The notes under the pieces are model-generated. The model made no database searches, had not been told where the DNA came from, and saw only the letters and a program-made list of their open reading frames with translations. Positions 45,720 to 53,645 of a DNA stretch of 64,000 nucleotides are shown piece after piece. Position 1 is the first letter of the stretch; every line of letters begins with the position of its first letter. Location of the stretch: contig NZ_VDDA01000002.1 of assembly GCF_006151805.1 (NCBI RefSeq), forward strand, positions 62,001 to 126,000, in the 5' to 3' direction. A program made the position numbers and the translations under genes. Origin of the DNA: Methylobacterium terricola. Its GTDB lineage: Bacteria; Pseudomonadota; Alphaproteobacteria; Rhizobiales; Beijerinckiaceae.

Positions 45720-46484
45720 TCAAGAGAAGCAGGCGCCCACTTCGGCTTGTCCGCCTCGATTTGCGCGAAGTTCGTCGGGTGCTGCCGGCGGAGATCCGGC
45801 GTTCGAGGACCGGCGATCCAGCCAGCCGCCAGGGCAGAGCCAACTCGTCGGCGAAAGCTGAAGGTGCTTGAAATCGGCACGGGTGACCGGCCGCTCGCCA
45901 GCCAGGATCAGGAGCTTGATCGCCTTGACCTTCCACGCCGTGAGGCTAACCGGTGCTGGGACTCCTGCGGCCACATCCGGCACATAGTCCGGCAGTGCGC
46001 AGCGCTTCTGCGGCAACCATTCGTGCCAGAGCTGCATGTCGTGCCGCCAATAGCTCTCAACCGGAAGGGCGGGGCTAAACTCAGGGCCACGAGCCCATTT
46101 ATCGTAATAGCCTTCGCCTGGGCCGCCGTGGTGCTCAATCACGGTGATGCCGAGGGCATCGCAGATCGCCCGGACATCGCTGTTGCACTTCCCCGCCGGC
46201 ACCAGGACGGCGCGGTAGTCGGGTCCCTCGTGATCTCCGTACCAAGACATGCGCGGCGGCAGGACCTGGGCGACGACACGGGGGTTGAGCGCCAGCTTCG
46301 CCTCGATACCGACCTGGACACCGTCCGACGCCCTGACCAGCAGGATGTCGAACCCGGCGGTCTCTGGGTAGGCGACCCACTGAGGCTCGTCCCGGCGATG
46401 CTTCGTTGCCGCGGCGACGAAGGAAGAGCAGAGGTCGGCTTCCGAGATCGCCCCACCCTGCCTCTTTGAGAAGTGATCACCCAC
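45720..46484 (-). CDS. Phage PD-(D/E)XK-like nuclease, probably frameshifted near its 3' end
   Basis: 254 residues as read. AGFDILLVRASDG followed by VQVGIEAKL has the D...E-x-K spacing of a PD-(D/E)XK nuclease. From about 45868 the frame gives an unlikely tail; shifting by one base gives SALAAGWIAGPRT and NFAQIEADKPKWAPASLELI, ending at 45701, 27 bases before the next gene. A +1 frameshift (mutation, error or programmed) between about 45851 and 45868 is therefore likely. It overlaps the upstream zinc-ribbon gene by eight bases. Confidence 0.65.
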   Translation of the reverse strand: MGDHFSKRQGGAISEADLCSSFVAAATKHRRDEPQWVAYPETAGFDILLVRASDGVQVGIEAKLALNPRVVAQVLPPRMSWYGDHEGPDYRAVLVPAGKCNSDVRAICDALGITVIEHHGGPGEGYYDKWARGPEFSPALPVESYWRHDMQLWHEWLPQKRCALPDYVPDVAAGVPAPVSLTAWKVKAIKLLILAGERPVTRADFKHLQLSPTSWLCPGGWLDRRSSNAGSPPAAPDELRANRGGQAEVGACFS

Positions 46485-46692
46485 GCCTCACCTCCCCTGA
46501 GAGAGGGAGAGCGGAAGACGAAAGAAGCTCATAGACAGCTGTCAGAGCGTCATAGTCGCCCTCTGGCACCTCGTAGGTGTTCCAGGTGTATCCGCAGTCG
46601 GTACAGCGACGACGCCTCTTGACCGTCTCTGCGGTTGATCGGCTATCGATGACCCGCACCTCGGGCCACTGGCAGTGACGGCAGATCATCAT
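46477..46692 (-). CDS. NrdR-like zinc-ribbon phage protein
   Basis: 71 residues. C-x-x-C at MMICRHC and CTDC with VIDSRSTAETVKRRRRC closely resemble the zinc ribbon of NrdR, without its ATP-cone. It is likely a nucleic-acid-binding early protein. Confidence 0.72.
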   Translation of the reverse strand: MMICRHCQWPEVRVIDSRSTAETVKRRRRCTDCGYTWNTYEVPEGDYDALTAVYELLSSSALPLSGEVRRG

Positions 46693-47069
46693 CAGACGCC
46701 CTTTCTCACGTAGCCAGAAGCGCGGCGCTGCGGCGGGGCCTTGTCGAACCCTCGGCTTTGCAGCTTCTTCGCACCGTTCTTCGGGATGCCGAGGTTCTGA
46801 GCCTTGGCCCGGCGAGCGTGACCGGCAGCGGCGTGGTCGGCTGCGTCCTTCTCAGCCTTGCAGCCGTAGTGCGCGGGGCCGCAGTTCTCGTCGATGTCAG
46901 GGCCGCCGAGTTCAAGCGCGATGCGGTGCTCGATGAACCAGCGGTCACGCGTGCCGTCGATCGGTAGCCCGCAGGTGATGCAACGACCTCCTGCGGCCTC
47001 CCAGATGCGCAACACACGGCCGCGGCTCATGGATCGGCGCTTGGTAGTGCCCACGTCTACGAAGGCCAT
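46692..47069 (-). CDS. HNH endonuclease
   Basis: 125 residues. CITCGLPIDG, then FIEHRIALELGGPD and CGPAHYGCKAEKD give the HNH His/Asn/His and zinc Cys pattern. The ATG at 47069 shares a base with the upstream stop. It could be homing, restriction or recombination related. Confidence 0.78.
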   Translation of the reverse strand: MAFVDVGTTKRRSMSRGRVLRIWEAAGGRCITCGLPIDGTRDRWFIEHRIALELGGPDIDENCGPAHYGCKAEKDAADHAAAGHARRAKAQNLGIPKNGAKKLQSRGFDKAPPQRRASGYVRKGV

Positions 47070-47311
47070 CAGCGACGCCCCCTGAGGTGCGCAGCCACCA
47101 TCCTCGCAGGGATGATCGCGTAATTGACTGGACGCCCCTCGTAATCGCGCTCCCATCGCCCGCCGTAGATCCGCCCGTCGGGATGCTCGGCGGCCTGTAA
47201 GACCCGATACCGCTCGGCAGCCGTCTCTATGACGGACTCAAGGGATCCGGTGCTGATAGGGGTGAGGGCCGAGATGGCGCGGCCCTGGCAGAGGCAGAGG
47301 CTCCACTGCAT
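47069..47311 (-). CDS. Phage hypothetical protein
   Basis: 80 residues; YGGRWERDYEGRPVNYAIIP is a distinctive stretch, no family recognised. The ATG at 47311 overlaps the upstream stop as TGATG. Confidence 0.58.
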   Translation of the reverse strand: MQWSLCLCQGRAISALTPISTGSLESVIETAAERYRVLQAAEHPDGRIYGGRWERDYEGRPVNYAIIPARMVAAHLRGRR

Positions 47312-47877
47312 CACGCGGCATCCCTCTGCCACATCTCGAACTCAGCGGTTAGAGAGCCCCAGCGATCATTAGCGTAAGCATCGCCGCTGATCTCGCGTCT
47401 GCTCTCAACTCCGCAAAAGATGCGGACGACTTCGGCGGCGACCTCAACATCAGTCAGCGGCTTGCCGCGCTGTCCACAATTGTAGCCTGCGGTGTCCCAT
47501 AGGCTTGGGCGAGAATGCTTTAGCCAATGCTGAAACGTCAGGCTGCCACACGTCATCGCGACCTTGCCGGCAAGAGACACAGGCTTGCGCTCAGAAGCGG
47601 GAGAGGCCGATGCCGGCCGGCTGCCCTCGCTGACGCGAAGGCGATCGGCCTCTCCCTGGGCTGAGTGGTTTGAACGCTGCTCAGCCGTCTCTTGCTGCCG
47701 GCGATCGTGCGCCGTAGCAGCCTCTTTTGTGATCCTTGCGAGTGCGATGGACGTTCCAGGGCTGCCGAGAAGACTGAAGGCATCAGCCGCAGCGCTAGGC
47801 TCGACATCGAGGACAATACGCATCGTGCCGTCCACGAGTGTGCTCATCTTGACGTATGAAGCGAGGACGGCGCTCAT
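47311..47877 (-). CDS. Phage hypothetical protein
   Basis: 188 residues: an alpha/beta N terminus (STLVDGTMRIVLDVEPSAAA), a polar linker and a helical C terminus (LTDVEVAAEVVRIFCGVESR). No family recognised. Start at 47877 overlaps the upstream stop (ATGA). Confidence 0.6.
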   Translation of the reverse strand: MSAVLASYVKMSTLVDGTMRIVLDVEPSAAADAFSLLGSPGTSIALARITKEAATAHDRRQQETAEQRSNHSAQGEADRLRVSEGSRPASASPASERKPVSLAGKVAMTCGSLTFQHWLKHSRPSLWDTAGYNCGQRGKPLTDVEVAAEVVRIFCGVESRREISGDAYANDRWGSLTAEFEMWQRDAA

Positions 47878-48170
47878 TCGACATCCTTTCGGCGCTTGAA
47901 CACGGCCACGGGCCTGTGATGGCAAGTTGAGCGTCCGCTATTCGCATGTCCGACCTTCACCCATTCATTGCGAGTGAAGACGGCGCCGCAGACGCGCGGG
48001 TCAATATGCGATGGCGGAGGCGCTACCGCGCGAACGTCATCTATCGTGAGCGATCGGCCATCTTTGCCGAGTTCGGCAGCTACCCTGCGAGCGTGGGCTA
48101 GCCAATCGCCTCGATGCTCTTCGAAAAGCGGCAAGACAGCCTGCTCGAAAAGGGATGGCTGCCGGGTCAT
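47874..48170 (-). CDS. Phage hypothetical protein
   Basis: 98 residues. The segment PPSHIDPRVCGAVFTRNEWV and the C-terminal CHHRPVAVF recur in small early phage proteins next to recombination genes (from memory). Function unknown. Confidence 0.62.
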   Translation of the reverse strand: MTRQPSLFEQAVLPLFEEHRGDWLAHARRVAAELGKDGRSLTIDDVRAVAPPPSHIDPRVCGAVFTRNEWVKVGHANSGRSTCHHRPVAVFKRRKDVE

Positions 48171-48793
48171 TCGGCGGCCTCAGTCTTCGGGCTCACCGCG
48201 TTGACGCGGTCCATCAGCCGGCTTTTAATGGCCGCGATCTCGTCAGGGCGGATGTCGAAGTCCCGGCACGCCTGCTTGCGCTCCTCCGAGTTCCACCAGC
48301 GGATCAAGCTGCCAGCTTCATGAGCCTTTTCAATCCGGCTGTAGCACTCGGCGATAAACCGGCTGGCGGCCTCGTCTTCGTCCGGTGCGCCAGCGGCGGC
48401 GCGGCCTGGCTTGAACTCATCGGCCTCGTTCTCAGAATAGACGATGCCGTGCAGGCCGATGAGCTTAAGGACGACGCGGTCAACCGCCCTCTTCTCCGCC
48501 ATCGCCCAGACGTAGGCCGCCTGCTTGCCAGAAACGCGATAGTTCACGTTGACCATCGCCTCACCGATCGACCAGACCGTCATGTCGCCAAGGCGTCCGG
48601 TGACGAGGATCACGGCCTCATCACGTTCAGCGCGAAGGATCTGCGGAGGGTCAAACCGGATGCCGGCCTTGGCGGCGATGCGTTCGATGGCGCGGTGATA
48701 GATGACCGTGGCGCTCTGCACCTTCCAAGTCGCAGACCGCACGTCCTCATCGTACTTCGCAAGGATGTCCCGAATGGTGGTGTCGGCGCTCAT
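48167..48793 (-). CDS. Phage protein, possible single-strand annealing/recombination function
   Basis: 208 residues. The central part (GDMTVWSIGEAMVNVNYRVS, then YVWAMAEKRAVDRVVLKLIG) has the aligned aromatic and Arg pattern of some phage single-strand annealing proteins, but the resemblance is weak. It sits mid-operon, where red/erf-type genes are often found. Otherwise unassigned. Confidence 0.55.
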   Translation of the reverse strand: MSADTTIRDILAKYDEDVRSATWKVQSATVIYHRAIERIAAKAGIRFDPPQILRAERDEAVILVTGRLGDMTVWSIGEAMVNVNYRVSGKQAAYVWAMAEKRAVDRVVLKLIGLHGIVYSENEADEFKPGRAAAGAPDEDEAASRFIAECYSRIEKAHEAGSLIRWWNSEERKQACRDFDIRPDEIAAIKSRLMDRVNAVSPKTEAAE

Positions 48794-48978
48794 GGGGCGC
48801 GATCTCCGGTCTGAGACTTGCCTGTGTCGTCGATGATCTGCTGGAGCGATTGGGCGAAAGCTGAGCGATCAGCAGGGCTCAGTGTCTCGCCGTATGCTGA
48901 GCGGGCTTCTTGAGCAGCGGTGACGAGTTCACGGCCGTTCTGCTCGTAGTCGGGGGCGTTGCCGTCGTCGCCGATCAC
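48790..48978 (-). CDS. Phage hypothetical protein
   Basis: 62 residues, helical. GTG start at 48978 (VIGDDGNAPDYEQ); the stop overlaps the next start (ATGA). Confidence 0.5.
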   Translation of the reverse strand: MIGDDGNAPDYEQNGRELVTAAQEARSAYGETLSPADRSAFAQSLQQIIDDTGKSQTGDRAP

Positions 48979-49181
48979 AGCGCGCCCCCGAGCAGCCAGC
49001 GGGTGACAGCGGCGAAGATGATCGCGAGTGCGACACATCCGAAGAGCGCCCTCCTCTCATAGGCGCGCCGCGCAGATTTGGGAGGCGCGTTCACCCCGTC
49101 GATGAGTGCGGAGATGGACGCCAGCAAAAACAGGGTGGCCATGCCGTAGCCCGGGACTGCAATGAGCAGGGTGCCAATCAC
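48975..49181 (-). CDS. Small phage membrane protein
   Basis: 68 residues with two hydrophobic helices (LLIAVPGYGMATLFLLASIS and LFGCVALAIIFAAVTRWLL). GTG start at 49181. Role unknown; superinfection exclusion is one possibility for such proteins. Confidence 0.58.
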   Translation of the reverse strand: MIGTLLIAVPGYGMATLFLLASISALIDGVNAPPKSARRAYERRALFGCVALAIIFAAVTRWLLGGAL

Positions 49182-49185
49182 GCCC

Positions 49186-49515
49186 CTACTCCGCGGCCTG
49201 CCGCACCGAAGCCGGTGCGAGCGATTGCAGGATGTCGAGGCCGACAGGCTCGCCGAGGCCGAAAGGGTCATGGATCCTGAGGATCGCACTGAGCTTCACG
49301 TCTTCTTCGCGGAGCCGGCGGCGAAGCTCGCGGATGCTGTCGGCCTGAGACGGGGCGAGGTAGGCCGTCCGCTCGGCAGCATGAGCGAGGCGGGTCCGAC
49401 CGTGCATCAGGGCAGTGATGCCGCGGCTGCAATCGCCGACAGCCTCGCCGAAGGGATCGGAAGCCGGGAGAGCGTCCAGGCTGGAAGCGACAGAGAGCAG
49501 CGCGTGCATGGTCAC
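49186..49515 (-). CDS. Phage hypothetical protein
   Basis: 109 residues, helical with a basic central segment (SIRELRRRLREEDVKLSAIL). An ATG at 49509 is an alternative start. No family recognised. Confidence 0.6.
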   Translation of the reverse strand: MTMHALLSVASSLDALPASDPFGEAVGDCSRGITALMHGRTRLAHAAERTAYLAPSQADSIRELRRRLREEDVKLSAILRIHDPFGLGEPVGLDILQSLAPASVRQAAE

Positions 49516-49772
49516 GCCTCGACGTTCGAATTGCGGGATTGACGGGCTTCGGCAGACCAGCGCCGGATGTCGGCAAGCGGATCGGCCAGGATGGCAGCGC
49601 AGTGACGCTCAGCGGAGGCCACCACAGCCTCGCAGGCGGCGTTAATGGCTGGGCTGGCGACAGGCAGCAGCACTAAGGCTGCTTGGGCGCCAGTGGACCG
49701 CGTGGCGCGATCGAAGGCCGAGCTAGGGGCGCGGCGCTTGGACGGGTCGGGGATGCGGGGCGCCCAGCGCAT
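49512..49772 (-). CDS. Phage hypothetical protein
   Basis: 86 residues; Ala-rich helical middle (PAINAACEAVVASAERHCAA). The ATG at 49772 overlaps the upstream stop as TGATG. Confidence 0.56.
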   Translation of the reverse strand: MRWAPRIPDPSKRRAPSSAFDRATRSTGAQAALVLLPVASPAINAACEAVVASAERHCAAILADPLADIRRWSAEARQSRNSNVEA

Positions 49773-49948
49773 CACTGGCCCCGGATCGCAAGGAAGACCT
49801 GGATCGCCAGCGGCACAGCGACTGGCGAAAGGGCGAGGCAGAGTGCGATGAGGAAGCCGCACTCACGACCGCGCTGATGTTCAGCGTCGTTCTGAGCCTG
49901 CTCGTCAGGGGTGAGGGGCCAGTGAGCGGGGCGGGAGATGGGGCGCAT
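49772..49948 (-). CDS. Small phage membrane protein
   Basis: 58 residues; polar start (MRPISRPAHWPLTPDEQAQN) and one C-terminal membrane helix (FLIALCLALSPVAVPLAIQV). TGATG overlap with the upstream gene. Confidence 0.55.
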   Translation of the reverse strand: MRPISRPAHWPLTPDEQAQNDAEHQRGRECGFLIALCLALSPVAVPLAIQVFLAIRGQ

Positions 49949-50199
49949 CACAGCCACGCCTGCACAAAGACGGTGCCGGCCGCGGCGACGATGAAGAGGC
50001 ATGTCGCGCTGAAGTAGGTCTTCGCCTTCGCTACTTGGCGAGCGCGGACCTGATCCGGCGCCATGCCGAGCATTCGGCGATAATCAGCCGGGCTCAGGCG
50101 GGGGATGGAGACCTGTTCGCAGTTATGGCGCACGCCCTGATGGCGGCCGGCGAACTGGTCGAGATGGTGGGGGTGAAGGACGTTCGGCATCGGGGCCAT
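49948..50199 (-). CDS. Small phage protein with C-terminal membrane helix, first gene of the leftward operon
   Basis: 83 residues; Asp/His-rich start, then LSPADYRRMLGMAPDQVRAR and a hydrophobic tail (ATCLFIVAAAGTVFVQAWL). The promoter/operator region at 50217-50261 lies directly upstream. Confidence 0.56.
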   Translation of the reverse strand: MAPMPNVLHPHHLDQFAGRHQGVRHNCEQVSIPRLSPADYRRMLGMAPDQVRARQVAKAKTYFSATCLFIVAAAGTVFVQAWL

Positions 50200-50216
50200 C
50201 CGTGCTGGGATGGCCC

Positions 50217-50261
50217 TATAATCGCGATTTCCGCGATTAGGTCAAGCGGTCAATCGCGATT
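50217..50261 (-). promoter_or_regulatory. Leftward early promoter with repressor operators
   Basis: Palindrome AATCGCGATT at 50220-50229 and 50252-50261, a half site between them, and on the minus strand TTGACC (50245-50240) with an AT-rich -10 near 50222-50217. It is placed like lambda pL/oL for the leftward operon. Confidence 0.65.
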
Positions 50262-50273
50262 TTGTCGATCGGC

Positions 50274-50975
50274 CTAAAAGCGCGTACCGGAGCGCATGAA
50301 GTCCAACACGAACCCGATCACTTTCACGCTATCGGCTTCGCCATCTTCGACGATGAGAGGATCCTGGAAACGCTGGTCGTCGCTATCTGGCCACAGCTCC
50401 CACGAGCCATCCGAACCCTTGCGGACCTGCTTAACGGTCGTTTCCTTGAGCCCGCCCTTCACACGCTCGGCAACGACCCAGTCCCCCGCTCTGAATGAGC
50501 GAGGAGCTTCGCCTATATCGAGCATTATGACGTGGTCGCCATCTCTGGCTTGACGGTTTATACTCTCGCCGCGCACTACTAGTGCACGCACCGCCTCCGG
50601 ACTCCACCGTGGGTCAGCAAGGTATGGGATGGTGTACTCTGCGAAATCCACGTAGTGCATATCGACGAACGCCCCAGCCGCGACTTCGCCCAAGACTTTA
50701 ACGTAGGACACTTTTCGCTCAGACGGGGCGGTTGTCAACGGCGGCTGCTCGCCGAAAAAAGCACTTATGCGGCTCAGGTCCTCGGCTTTGATCGTTCGCT
50801 TGCCGGAGAGCATACGGCTCATTGTGTCGGCGCTCACGCCGATCGCCGCCGCTAGCTCCTTCTGCTGGATGCCCCGAGCCTCGATCTGCCCGACGACCCA
50901 CTTTCGCAGCATAAGCCGCTCTCCGTTTTTCTGAACGCGTCGTCGGGTTGTCGGCGGCTTGATCGCGGTTGTCAT
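50274..50975 (-). CDS. CI-like phage repressor with S24 peptidase domain
   Basis: 233 residues: an N-terminal XRE helix-turn-helix (GIQQKELAAAIGVSADTMSR) and a LexA/CI S24 domain whose catalytic Ser is in VVRGESIN, with the downstream strand region DHVIMLDI. It should keep the prophage silent and be cleaved when RecA is activated. An alternative ATG at 50912 (MLRKWVVG) gives 212 residues. It lies between two operator regions sharing AATCGCGATT. Confidence 0.9.
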   Translation of the reverse strand: MTTAIKPPTTRRRVQKNGERLMLRKWVVGQIEARGIQQKELAAAIGVSADTMSRMLSGKRTIKAEDLSRISAFFGEQPPLTTAPSERKVSYVKVLGEVAAGAFVDMHYVDFAEYTIPYLADPRWSPEAVRALVVRGESINRQARDGDHVIMLDIGEAPRSFRAGDWVVAERVKGGLKETTVKQVRKGSDGSWELWPDSDDQRFQDPLIVEDGEADSVKVIGFVLDFMRSGTRF

Positions 50976-51015
50976 TCGCCTAATTCCCAACGCATCTGGA
51001 GAGGACGATAGACAA

Positions 51016-51058
51016 AAACGCGATTGAGGTTGACACCAATCGCGATTTCCGCGAGTGT
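51016..51058 (+). promoter_or_regulatory. Rightward early promoter with repressor operators
   Basis: TTGACA at 51030-51035, a 17-base spacer and GAGTGT at 51053-51058. Operator AATCGCGATT (51038-51047) lies inside the spacer and a one-mismatch copy at 51016-51025. It is placed like lambda pR/oR, directing the Cro-like gene. Confidence 0.68.
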
Positions 51059-51065
51059 GCGCCTC

Positions 51066-51377
51066 ATGAAGCGCCGTGACCACTCCATCGTTCTGAGGCG
51101 GGAGCCCGCCGCGTCCGTCATCCAAAAGTTGGGTGGGATTGACGCGGTAGCGGATCACCTTGGTCTCCATCGTAGTCGTGTCTGGGCTTGGATGCGGCCG
51201 TTCAGTCGCACACAGCGGTCCGGCACGAACGGCACCATTCCGCAAAAGCATCACGTGAGGTTGCTAGATTTTGCGCGACTGAAGGATGTGCCGATGACTG
51301 CTGGCGATTTTCTTCCGCGCGAGCATGTAGAATGCCGCCGTCCTTTGCGCGACCAGCAGACAGGGGCGGCGGCATGA
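51066..51377 (+). CDS. Cro-like/YdaS-type DNA-binding protein
   Basis: 103 residues. VIQKLGGIDAVADHLGLHRS with VWAWMRP then GTIPQKHHVRLLDFA matches the Cro/YdaS pattern of a helix-turn-helix followed by G-x-I-P. First rightward gene, divergent from the CI-like repressor. Confidence 0.78.
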   Translation: MKRRDHSIVLRREPAASVIQKLGGIDAVADHLGLHRSRVWAWMRPFSRTQRSGTNGTIPQKHHVRLLDFARLKDVPMTAGDFLPREHVECRRPLRDQQTGAAA

Positions 51378-51520
51378 GCGCTCGCGCCCCTTTCATATGG
51401 GCCACATGGCTCGGCGTGCTTGCCGTCTCGATCGTCTACGCGGTTGAGGCAGAGCGCCCACTGACGCGCCAGCCCAATCCCCTCAACGGTCCCATCCACA
51501 TCCTCACGCAGGAGCGCTGA
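51374..51520 (+). CDS. Small phage membrane protein
   Basis: 48 residues; one membrane helix (FIWATWLGVLAVSIVYAV) and a polar tail. The start overlaps the Cro-like stop (ATGA). Confidence 0.6.
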   Translation: MSARAPFIWATWLGVLAVSIVYAVEAERPLTRQPNPLNGPIHILTQER

Positions 51521-51523
51521 GCC

Positions 51524-51778
51524 ATGGCTGACGTGATCTCCGAATTGTCCGAGGACGGACACGTCAGGGCGATGATGCGCCTGGATCGCCAGCCTGACGG
51601 CTCGCTGATGGTCGAGATTAATGACGGCGGCCCGAACACCGCTCAGATGCGGTTGACGCCGGAGAAGGCTGCGCTTCTCGCCGAGATCGGGTTCAGATTT
51701 GCGACCGAGTGGTCGCCGGCCCTCGCTCCCGATCGCGTCAACGGCCGCATCGCTGCTGCCATGCAGAGCGGCTTCTGA
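51524..51778 (+). CDS. Phage hypothetical protein
   Basis: 84 residues, beta-rich start (RAMMRLDRQPDGSLMVEIND) then a helix. No family recognised. Confidence 0.6.
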   Translation: MADVISELSEDGHVRAMMRLDRQPDGSLMVEINDGGPNTAQMRLTPEKAALLAEIGFRFATEWSPALAPDRVNGRIAAAMQSGF

Positions 51779-51781
51779 GCG

Positions 51782-52069
51782 ATGTCGGAACGCTCCCTTT
51801 CCATGGCGCGCATCCGCGCTGACTTCGCGGCTCTCGGCACTATCGTCGCAGTTGCAAGAAAGCACGGGGTTTGCGTCGAAACGATCAGGCGTCGGGCTCC
51901 TGATCTCTGCCGCGGCCCTCAGCCTGGATACAAAGATCCGGAAGTTCGTGCTGCCTTTCTGCATTGGGCGGGCCTCACAATGGATGAGGTCAAGAGCCGG
52001 ACGGGTCTCGGCTACGAGGCCATTATCTCGGCTGTTCGCGCTCGCCACGTCCGCCAGCAGGGGGCGTGA
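51782..52069 (+). CDS. Phage hypothetical protein, possible helix-turn-helix
   Basis: 95 residues; FAALGTIVAVARKHGVCVETI followed by RRRAPDLC looks like a resolvase-type HTH. No family assigned. Confidence 0.55.
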   Translation: MSERSLSMARIRADFAALGTIVAVARKHGVCVETIRRRAPDLCRGPQPGYKDPEVRAAFLHWAGLTMDEVKSRTGLGYEAIISAVRARHVRQQGA

Positions 52070-52072
52070 GCG

Positions 52073-52912
52073 ATGGTCGCCCCGACATACCGTTTCTCCC
52101 CTTTCGATCGGCAGCCCAACAGCCTTGCTGCTGATCGAGACGCGCCCGGCCGCCCTTGCGCAAGCCCCCCTCGTGCCCCGGCCGGGCGCACCCCCTTCGC
52201 CGAGATCGCTCGCCATGCCGGCGACGATGCGCCCGGTGAGCCTTCCGACCTGTTGGCTCCCGGGCGCCACCCCTCTTCCGCTGCGGAGATGGACCATGCG
52301 CAAGCCTCGCTATCGTATCCTGTTGTCGGACGGCCGGTGCCAGATGTGCACTCACGACGGCTGGGTGACCCTTCTGAGGATCGCGCCGCCGGTCTTCTGC
52401 ATCTCGCTCGCCGTCTAGAGCGTGGGGCTCGGGATGCTGGTCGCGTCGCTGGCAACCTCGACATCCTGGCGGCTCGCCTATCGGTCCCCGTGGGCCTTTG
52501 CGAAAGCTACAGCCACCAGGGCCTTGCCTACGCGGTGAACGAACACGCCGAGCACGCGCAGTTGCTCGCGGATGCCCATGCGGTTGTCGTTCGCATGGCG
52601 GCTTACCCCGAAATCATGGATGTTATCTCGGCGCTTGAGAATGGCGGCGAGGTAGTTGTCAGGACGGCAGAAAGTCACGCGTCCTCGTCGTGCCACGCCG
52701 CCGGCGTCCGGTCCTGCAAGACCGGCGCCGTTGGCGGTGAACACAACCCGACCTCTCGGCCTCGCAAGCTCTGGTCGGGCATCATCGACTTCGTATCGGC
52801 GGGACACCGCAAGTCCTCCAGTCCTGCGCATCAGTCTGCTCCCGCTGTGGTGATCAAAGAACACCACAGGAGTGATGTCAGGTGTGCCAAAACTCGTGGC
52901 AGGGTCGCATGA
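52073..52912 (+). CDS. Phage hypothetical protein, uncertain
   Basis: 279 residues. The N-terminal 90 are Pro/Ala-rich and unlike a folded domain; residues about 150-210 (GLAYAVNEHAEHAQLLADAH, then EIMDVISALENGGEVVV) look more like a real helical domain. Its stop overlaps the next start in ATGA and its start follows the previous stop, which supports it, but frames on both strands are open here, so it is uncertain. Confidence 0.42.
   Translation: MVAPTYRFSPFDRQPNSLAADRDAPGRPCASPPRAPAGRTPFAEIARHAGDDAPGEPSDLLAPGRHPSSAAEMDHAQASLSYPVVGRPVPDVHSRRLGDPSEDRAAGLLHLARRLERGARDAGRVAGNLDILAARLSVPVGLCESYSHQGLAYAVNEHAEHAQLLADAHAVVVRMAAYPEIMDVISALENGGEVVVRTAESHASSSCHAAGVRSCKTGAVGGEHNPTSRPRKLWSGIIDFVSAGHRKSSSPAHQSAPAVVIKEHHRSDVRCAKTRGRVA
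52296..52418 (+). CDS. Possible small overlapping gene
   Basis: 40 residues (MRKPRYRILLSDGRCQMCTH, then DGWVTLLRI) with CGGAGATG upstream. It overlaps the uncertain gene 52073-52912 in another frame; at most one of the two is likely to be expressed at this spot. Confidence 0.35.
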   Translation: MRKPRYRILLSDGRCQMCTHDGWVTLLRIAPPVFCISLAV

Positions 52913-53277
52913 CCTCCTTAGCGTTCGAAGCCGCCGAGGGGCTGAAACAGCTCGCTGAGCCCATTCCGGCTGGAGATAAGATCAAGGCGCAGATTAACCG
53001 GGCGGCTCGCGCCGCCGGGCTGTCCTACGCTCGCGCCTGGGGCATCTGGTACGGCAAGGCCCGCCGCATCGACGCTCACGAACTTGAGGCTATCCGCGCG
53101 GCCAAGATCCGTCGCGAGAAGGAAGCGTCGTATGAGTTGGAAAGCATCGCGTCCGATTTTGAGGCGCTTGCACAGCGCATGTCCCGAGTGGCTGCGCTCT
53201 CGTCTGGGCAAGATGCTGATCGCGCTCGGGTACTCGGTGACCGAATTCGGCGTCTGGCTAGCGGAGCCGGACGATGA
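52909..53277 (+). CDS. Phage helix-turn-helix-like protein
   Basis: 122 residues. [20 protein letters not shown] with [11 protein letters not shown] is HTH-like, and the C-terminal half is a coiled-coil-like helix ([20 protein letters not shown]). ATGA overlap with the upstream gene. Confidence 0.62.
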   Translation: MTSLAFEAAEGLKQLAEPIPAGDKIKAQINRAARAAGLSYARAWGIWYGKARRIDAHELEAIRAAKIRREKEASYELESIASDFEALAQRMSRVAALSSGQDADRARVLGDRIRRLASGAGR

Positions 53278-53296
53278 GCACCGCGAATGGTTCTAG
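53132..53296 (+). CDS. Candidate overlapping small gene
   Basis: 54 residues read in another frame inside 52909-53277 and into 53274-53645: [20 protein letters not shown], then [27 protein letters not shown] lies upstream. The aromatic/acidic tail looks protein-like, but this is a low-evidence call. Confidence 0.35.
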   Translation: MSWKASRPILRRLHSACPEWLRSRLGKMLIALGYSVTEFGVWLAEPDDEHREWF

Positions 53297-53645
53297 CGGG
53301 CGATATGGCCTCACCCCCAATCTGCGCGTGCTGCTGGACTACATCAGCGGTTTCATCGAGCGCAACGAGGGGATAGCCCCATCGTTCGATGACATGCGGG
53401 TGCACCTTGGGCTTCACAGCAAGTCCGGCGTTCATCGCATGGTTGGTCTCCTTGAGGAGCGCGGTTACATCCGCCGCCTCCAGCATCGCGCCCGCGCGAT
53501 CGAGGTGATCAGGCAGGCGCACGCGGTGTCGCTGCCTGACGACGTTGACACCGTTCTGCGCATCGCAGCCGACCGCGAGGGCATACCGCCCGCGGCCTAC
53601 ATCGCACGAGCCGTTGAGGCCTACCTGCGGAGCCCGCAGGCATGA
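53274..53645 (+). CDS. LexA-type winged-helix phage protein
   Basis: 123 residues. [20 protein letters not shown], then [20 protein letters not shown] and [20 protein letters not shown] match the DNA-binding domain of LexA, without the S24 part. A helical C-terminal segment follows. ATGA overlap on its 5' side. Confidence 0.78.
   Translation: MSTANGSSGRYGLTPNLRVLLDYISGFIERNEGIAPSFDDMRVHLGLHSKSGVHRMVGLLEERGYIRRLQHRARAIEVIRQAHAVSLPDDVDTVLRIAADREGIPPAAYIARAVEAYLRSPQA

Noticed and set aside
52478-52867. Minus-strand 129-codon frame
   Set aside because: Plausible composition, but it opposes a rightward operon with coupled start and stop; not kept without homology.
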